Both the position numbers and the translations under genes were made by a program. Positions 61,208 through 64,000 of a stretch of DNA of 64,000 nt are shown in pieces. The first letter of the stretch is position 1, and each line of letters starts with the position of its first letter. Source of the stretch: Zhongshania aquatica (GTDB lineage: Bacteria > Pseudomonadota > Gammaproteobacteria > Pseudomonadales > Spongiibacteraceae); the NCBI RefSeq assembly GCF_027257955.1, contig NZ_JANZNQ010000004.1, positions 1 to 64,000 on the forward strand, given 5' to 3'. The notes below the pieces were generated by a model. That model was not told the origin of the DNA, ran no database searches, and saw nothing but the letters and a program-made list of their open reading frames with translations.

Positions 61208-63181
61208 ATGAATCGAACTTATTACAAAAATACTATTGCTAGGTTCTGTGCTGATGACCCCAATCATATTATGGGGAAGATGGTAGTTGAACATCACTTT
61301 GCCTTATTAGCCACGCAACGCGATGCTTGGGTGGGGCAGATCTTATTGTTGCAATCGATTCTGAAAGATTTCACCGGTCATATTTATTTTGAATATTCAA
61401 TCCCGCGGATGGGTAAGCGCATCGATGTTTTGTTAATTATCGATGGTGTGATCTTTGTGGTTGAGTTTAAGGTGGGAGCATCTTCATTTTTAGGGGTAGA
61501 TCTTGATCAAGTGACGGATTATGCGCTCGATTTGCGAAATTTTCATGAAGGCAGCCATGACGCCTATATTGTACCTATATTAGTTTCTACTGAATTTGAA
61601 GGTAGAGTTGGCGATGGTATGGCGAAACCGAAAGACAAATTATTTTTCCCTATTTGTTGTAATGGCGTTGAATTGGAGAGGGTTATTCTCTGTGTTTTAG
61701 AATTAATTCCAGCTAACTTTCTTGATATGACAAGCTGGGAGAATAGTGGTTATAAACCAACCCCTACGATTATTGAGGCAACGCTAGCGCTATACAATGG
61801 GCATTCAGTGGTCGATATATCTCGTAATGATGCGGGTGCTATCAACTTAAGAGATACATCTGCATCAGTTGCAAACATTATTAAATCGGCAAGGGAGAAT
61901 AATGAGAAAGCAATTGTTTTTGTAACGGGAGTACCTGGTGCAGGTAAAACCTTGGTCGGTTTGAATATTGCTACTACGCATATCGACAAAGATGACGAGC
62001 TTTATAGTGTTTTTTTATCAGGTAATGGTCCTCTGGTTTCAATCCTTCAAGAAGCGTTGGCTCGCGATAAGGTTGTACGCGGTAAAGAAAAGGGCGAAAG
62101 AGTAAAGGTTGGTGTCGCACGAAGTGAGGTCAAAGCTTTTATCCAAAACGTTCATCATTTCCGTGATGATGGTTTGGCAAACCTTGAAAATGCACCGGTA
62201 GAACATGTTGCGCTTTTCGATGAAGCACAACGTGCTTGGGATAAGGCTCAGACTGTGGACTTCATGAGGATGAAAAAGGGGCAGTCAAATTTCAATCAAT
62301 CTGAACCTGAGTTTTTAATCTCATGCATGGATAGACATAAAGATTGGGCTGTTGTGGTTTGTTTAGTGGGGGGCGGCCAAGAGATTAATAAAGGCGAAGC
62401 TGGAATACATGGTTGGTCACAAGCTGTTAAGGAATCTTTTCCTGAGTGGAATATTTATGCTTCCGATCAATTATTTGATAGCGAGTATGGTGGGCAAGCG
62501 ACGATTAGTGATTTAAATGCTATCAAAGGCACAACTTTTATTCCTCAGTTACATTTAAAAGCGTCGATGCGTTCATTTCGCAGTGAAAAGGTGTCGCTTT
62601 TCGTAAAGCAGTTATTAGACCTAGAAATCTCGCAGGCCCAAGACACTTTTAAAGAACTGTCTGAGAAGTATCCTATAGTCTTGACTCGTGATTTAGATCG
62701 CGGTCGGGAATGGTTGCGTTCTAAAGCAAGGGGGTCTGAACGCTATGGTATCGTTGTTTCTTCTCAAGCTGAAAGACTGCGACCACTAGGCGTACATGTT
62801 AAAGCGCCTGTTAATCCAGTTAATTGGTTTTTAGATGGTAAAGACCATGTACGTTCGTCTTATTATTTAGAAGATGTGGCAACAGAGTTTCATGTTCAGG
62901 GTTTAGAGCTGGATTGGGCCTGCTTGGTTTGGGATGCCGATTTTAGGTATACGCCTAATGGATGGATGAATTGGTCGTTTAGGGGTAATAAATGGCAACG
63001 GGTTAAAAAAGAAGAGCGCCAGATGTACCAAAAGAACGCTTACCGCGTTTTATTAACTAGAGCTTGGCAAGGAATGATTGTGGTTGTACCTGAGGGTAAT
63101 GATACGGATATAACCCGGGCTAGGCGCTATTATGATGACACTTATGAGTATTTGGTAAAGGTTGGGCTTGAGGTTGTCTGA
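61208..63181 (+). CDS. PD-(D/E)XK nuclease fused to DUF2075 helicase-like ATPase
   Basis: The 657-residue protein has an N-terminal nuclease-like domain with E62 (IYFEYSIPRMGK), D73 (RIDVLLIID) and E86-x-K88 (VVEFKVG), the PD-(D/E)XK pattern. From about residue 230 follows a superfamily-1-like ATPase of the DUF2075 type: Walker A FVTGVPGAGKTLVGL (241-248), Walker B HVALFDEAQRAWDKAQ, the arginine-bearing LKASMRSFRSEK and C-terminal helicase motifs EFHVQGLELDWACLVWD and YRVLLTRAWQGMIVVVP. It probably binds and cleaves or unwinds nucleic acid using ATP. It is directly coupled to a Nudix gene. The pair looks like an anti-phage defence unit, but no described system can be named with confidence. 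Confidence 0.85.
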   Translation: MNRTYYKNTIARFCADDPNHIMGKMVVEHHFALLATQRDAWVGQILLLQSILKDFTGHIYFEYSIPRMGKRIDVLLIIDGVIFVVEFKVGASSFLGVDLDQVTDYALDLRNFHEGSHDAYIVPILVSTEFEGRVGDGMAKPKDKLFFPICCNGVELERVILCVLELIPANFLDMTSWENSGYKPTPTIIEATLALYNGHSVVDISRNDAGAINLRDTSASVANIIKSARENNEKAIVFVTGVPGAGKTLVGLNIATTHIDKDDELYSVFLSGNGPLVSILQEALARDKVVRGKEKGERVKVGVARSEVKAFIQNVHHFRDDGLANLENAPVEHVALFDEAQRAWDKAQTVDFMRMKKGQSNFNQSEPEFLISCMDRHKDWAVVVCLVGGGQEINKGEAGIHGWSQAVKESFPEWNIYASDQLFDSEYGGQATISDLNAIKGTTFIPQLHLKASMRSFRSEKVSLFVKQLLDLEISQAQDTFKELSEKYPIVLTRDLDRGREWLRSKARGSERYGIVVSSQAERLRPLGVHVKAPVNPVNWFLDGKDHVRSSYYLEDVATEFHVQGLELDWACLVWDADFRYTPNGWMNWSFRGNKWQRVKKEERQMYQKNAYRVLLTRAWQGMIVVVPEGNDTDITRARRYYDDTYEYLVKVGLEVV

Positions 63182-63410
63182 GTATAAAAGTCGTTAAAGA
63201 CCGATGATTTAGGATTAATGGGGTTAGATTCGAATGGCACTAACTTAAGTATTAGGCCTCTTATATGCAAGGTCGTTAGTGAGTCTTTGATCCTGAGTTT
63301 CCTAATGCAGAGTTGCGTTTCCTTGTAGTAATCTTGCTTACACAGGTCGCAGCTGCACTTTGTTCCGCCTAAAATAAAATTCGATTCACTGTCGAGATAG
63401 AGAGAAAATT

Positions 63411-63863
63411 ATGGCGCTAGCAATCATTATGATCTTGTATGTCAGCGTCGGTGTTTTGGCTGCGGTCGGTTCGATGTATCTCTCCCACCGTTTTGTGCCG
63501 GCTCGATTCGAGTCTGCGTTTTATGGCGTATTTCTGATTTTTATCGCTGCGTTCTATCTTGCATTTACTTCCTATTTTGGCGATGAGTCGGCGTGGCGGC
63601 TTGAAACGACAGCGGTTGTCGTCTTTGCCATTTTGGGTTGCCTCGGTATAAGGCTGCCGATATTGCTTATCGCTGGCTACGCACTGCATGGTGCGTGGGA
63701 TCTTCTTCATGAGATTCATCAGCACAGCGGAGCAGATGTGTTCGTCGGTAGGCAATCTACACAGGTGCCACTTGCTTATGGCGCGTTCTGTGCGACCTTT
63801 GATTGGGCTGTGGCGATGTATTTCGTGTATCGGCGTAATGACTGGGTTGCAGCTAGGGCTTGA
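63411..63863 (+). CDS. DUF6010-like integral membrane protein
   Basis: This 150-residue protein has four predicted membrane spans (IIMILYVSVGVLAAVGSMYL, GVFLIFIAAFYLAFTSYF, TAVVVFAILGCLGIRLPILL, WAVAMYFVYRR). It carries the motif HGAWDLLHEIHQHSG between spans, plus YGAFCATFDWAVAM, all of which fits DUF6010. Function is unknown. It stands alone after the DUF2075 gene, and the 230-bp gap before it has no gene. The window ends 137 bp later without another supportable start. Confidence 0.75.
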   Translation: MALAIIMILYVSVGVLAAVGSMYLSHRFVPARFESAFYGVFLIFIAAFYLAFTSYFGDESAWRLETTAVVVFAILGCLGIRLPILLIAGYALHGAWDLLHEIHQHSGADVFVGRQSTQVPLAYGAFCATFDWAVAMYFVYRRNDWVAARA

Positions 63864-64000
63864 TTGTTCACAAAGAGCGCAACAACATAGAAAGCTCTCG
63901 TTCAGTTATGTTGGTAAATCTATCGGGTGTTGAGGCTAACATTTACTCGCTAGCGTAATCCCTTGTCTAGTTTCGATTTCTCTATTTTTGCCGCTAATTC

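Noticed and set aside
1-64000. CRISPR arrays, rRNA genes or intact insertion sequences
   Set aside because: No regularly spaced direct repeats, no rRNA-like stretches and no transposase genes with terminal repeats were seen.

Overview
The window reads as the chromosome of a marine-type gammaproteobacterium with an accessory region at each end. The housekeeping order yggX-mutY-panZ-hisBHAF-ctpA-envC-gpmI-rhodanese-grxC-secB-trmL-glnG-glnL-glnA-thiI-typA resembles the order known from Pseudomonas and related orders. The 531-aa-class isocitrate lyase, the LLM-class F420-type oxidoreductase and the glucosylglycerate genes suggest a Cellvibrionales/Spongiibacteraceae-like organism. This placement is an inference from gene content; no 16S gene is present.

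Positions 1-2857 are an accessory zone. It holds a PIN-like protein entering from the left edge, a membrane-anchored unknown protein and a remnant of a Replic_Relax/nuclease-like gene. Positions 2858-11167 hold a complete integrative filamentous prophage (inovirus, about 8.26 kb) inserted into the 3' part of tRNA-Phe. It is bounded by 48-bp direct repeats. It carries its own tyrosine integrase, an HUH replication protein, an ssDNA-binding protein, major and minor coat proteins, a pIII-like adhesin, a Zot/pI assembly ATPase and a Cro/CI-like regulator. A DUF4124 cargo gene sits beside zot. The regulator ORF runs through the attachment core, so integration replaces its C-terminus.

Positions 11122-35250 are conserved core: tRNA-Phe, iron/redox and base-excision repair genes, histidine synthesis, envelope proteases and amidase activator, glycolysis, protein export and the Ntr nitrogen circuit. 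A recognisable sigma-54 promoter and two NtrC-like half-sites lie upstream of glnA. After these come thiI, a thioesterase, a Na+-dependent transporter, typA, pip and dtd. Positions 35500-48500 carry an AraC regulator, a Tat-type M28 peptidase lipoprotein preceded by a tiny coupled exported ORF, and the glyoxylate-shunt set (aceK, aceA, glcB, LysR regulator). Between aceK and aceA lie an LLM oxidoreductase, an RraA-like protein and an unusual putative ADP-ribosyltransferase-fold protein.

Positions 48666-53455 form a tight four-gene glucosylglycerate cycle: glycerate kinase, phosphatase, GT81 synthase and GH13_18 phosphorylase. A decayed Na+/alanine symporter fragment and an oxyR-ahpC-ahpF peroxide operon with a dyad operator candidate follow. 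The right end (59200-63200) is a second accessory patch: a Fic AMPylase with a palindrome across its start codon, then a coupled Nudix hydrolase and a two-domain PD-(D/E)XK nuclease / DUF2075 helicase-like ATPase. That pair is the best candidate here for an undescribed defence-type system. No CRISPR array, rRNA or intact insertion sequence was seen.
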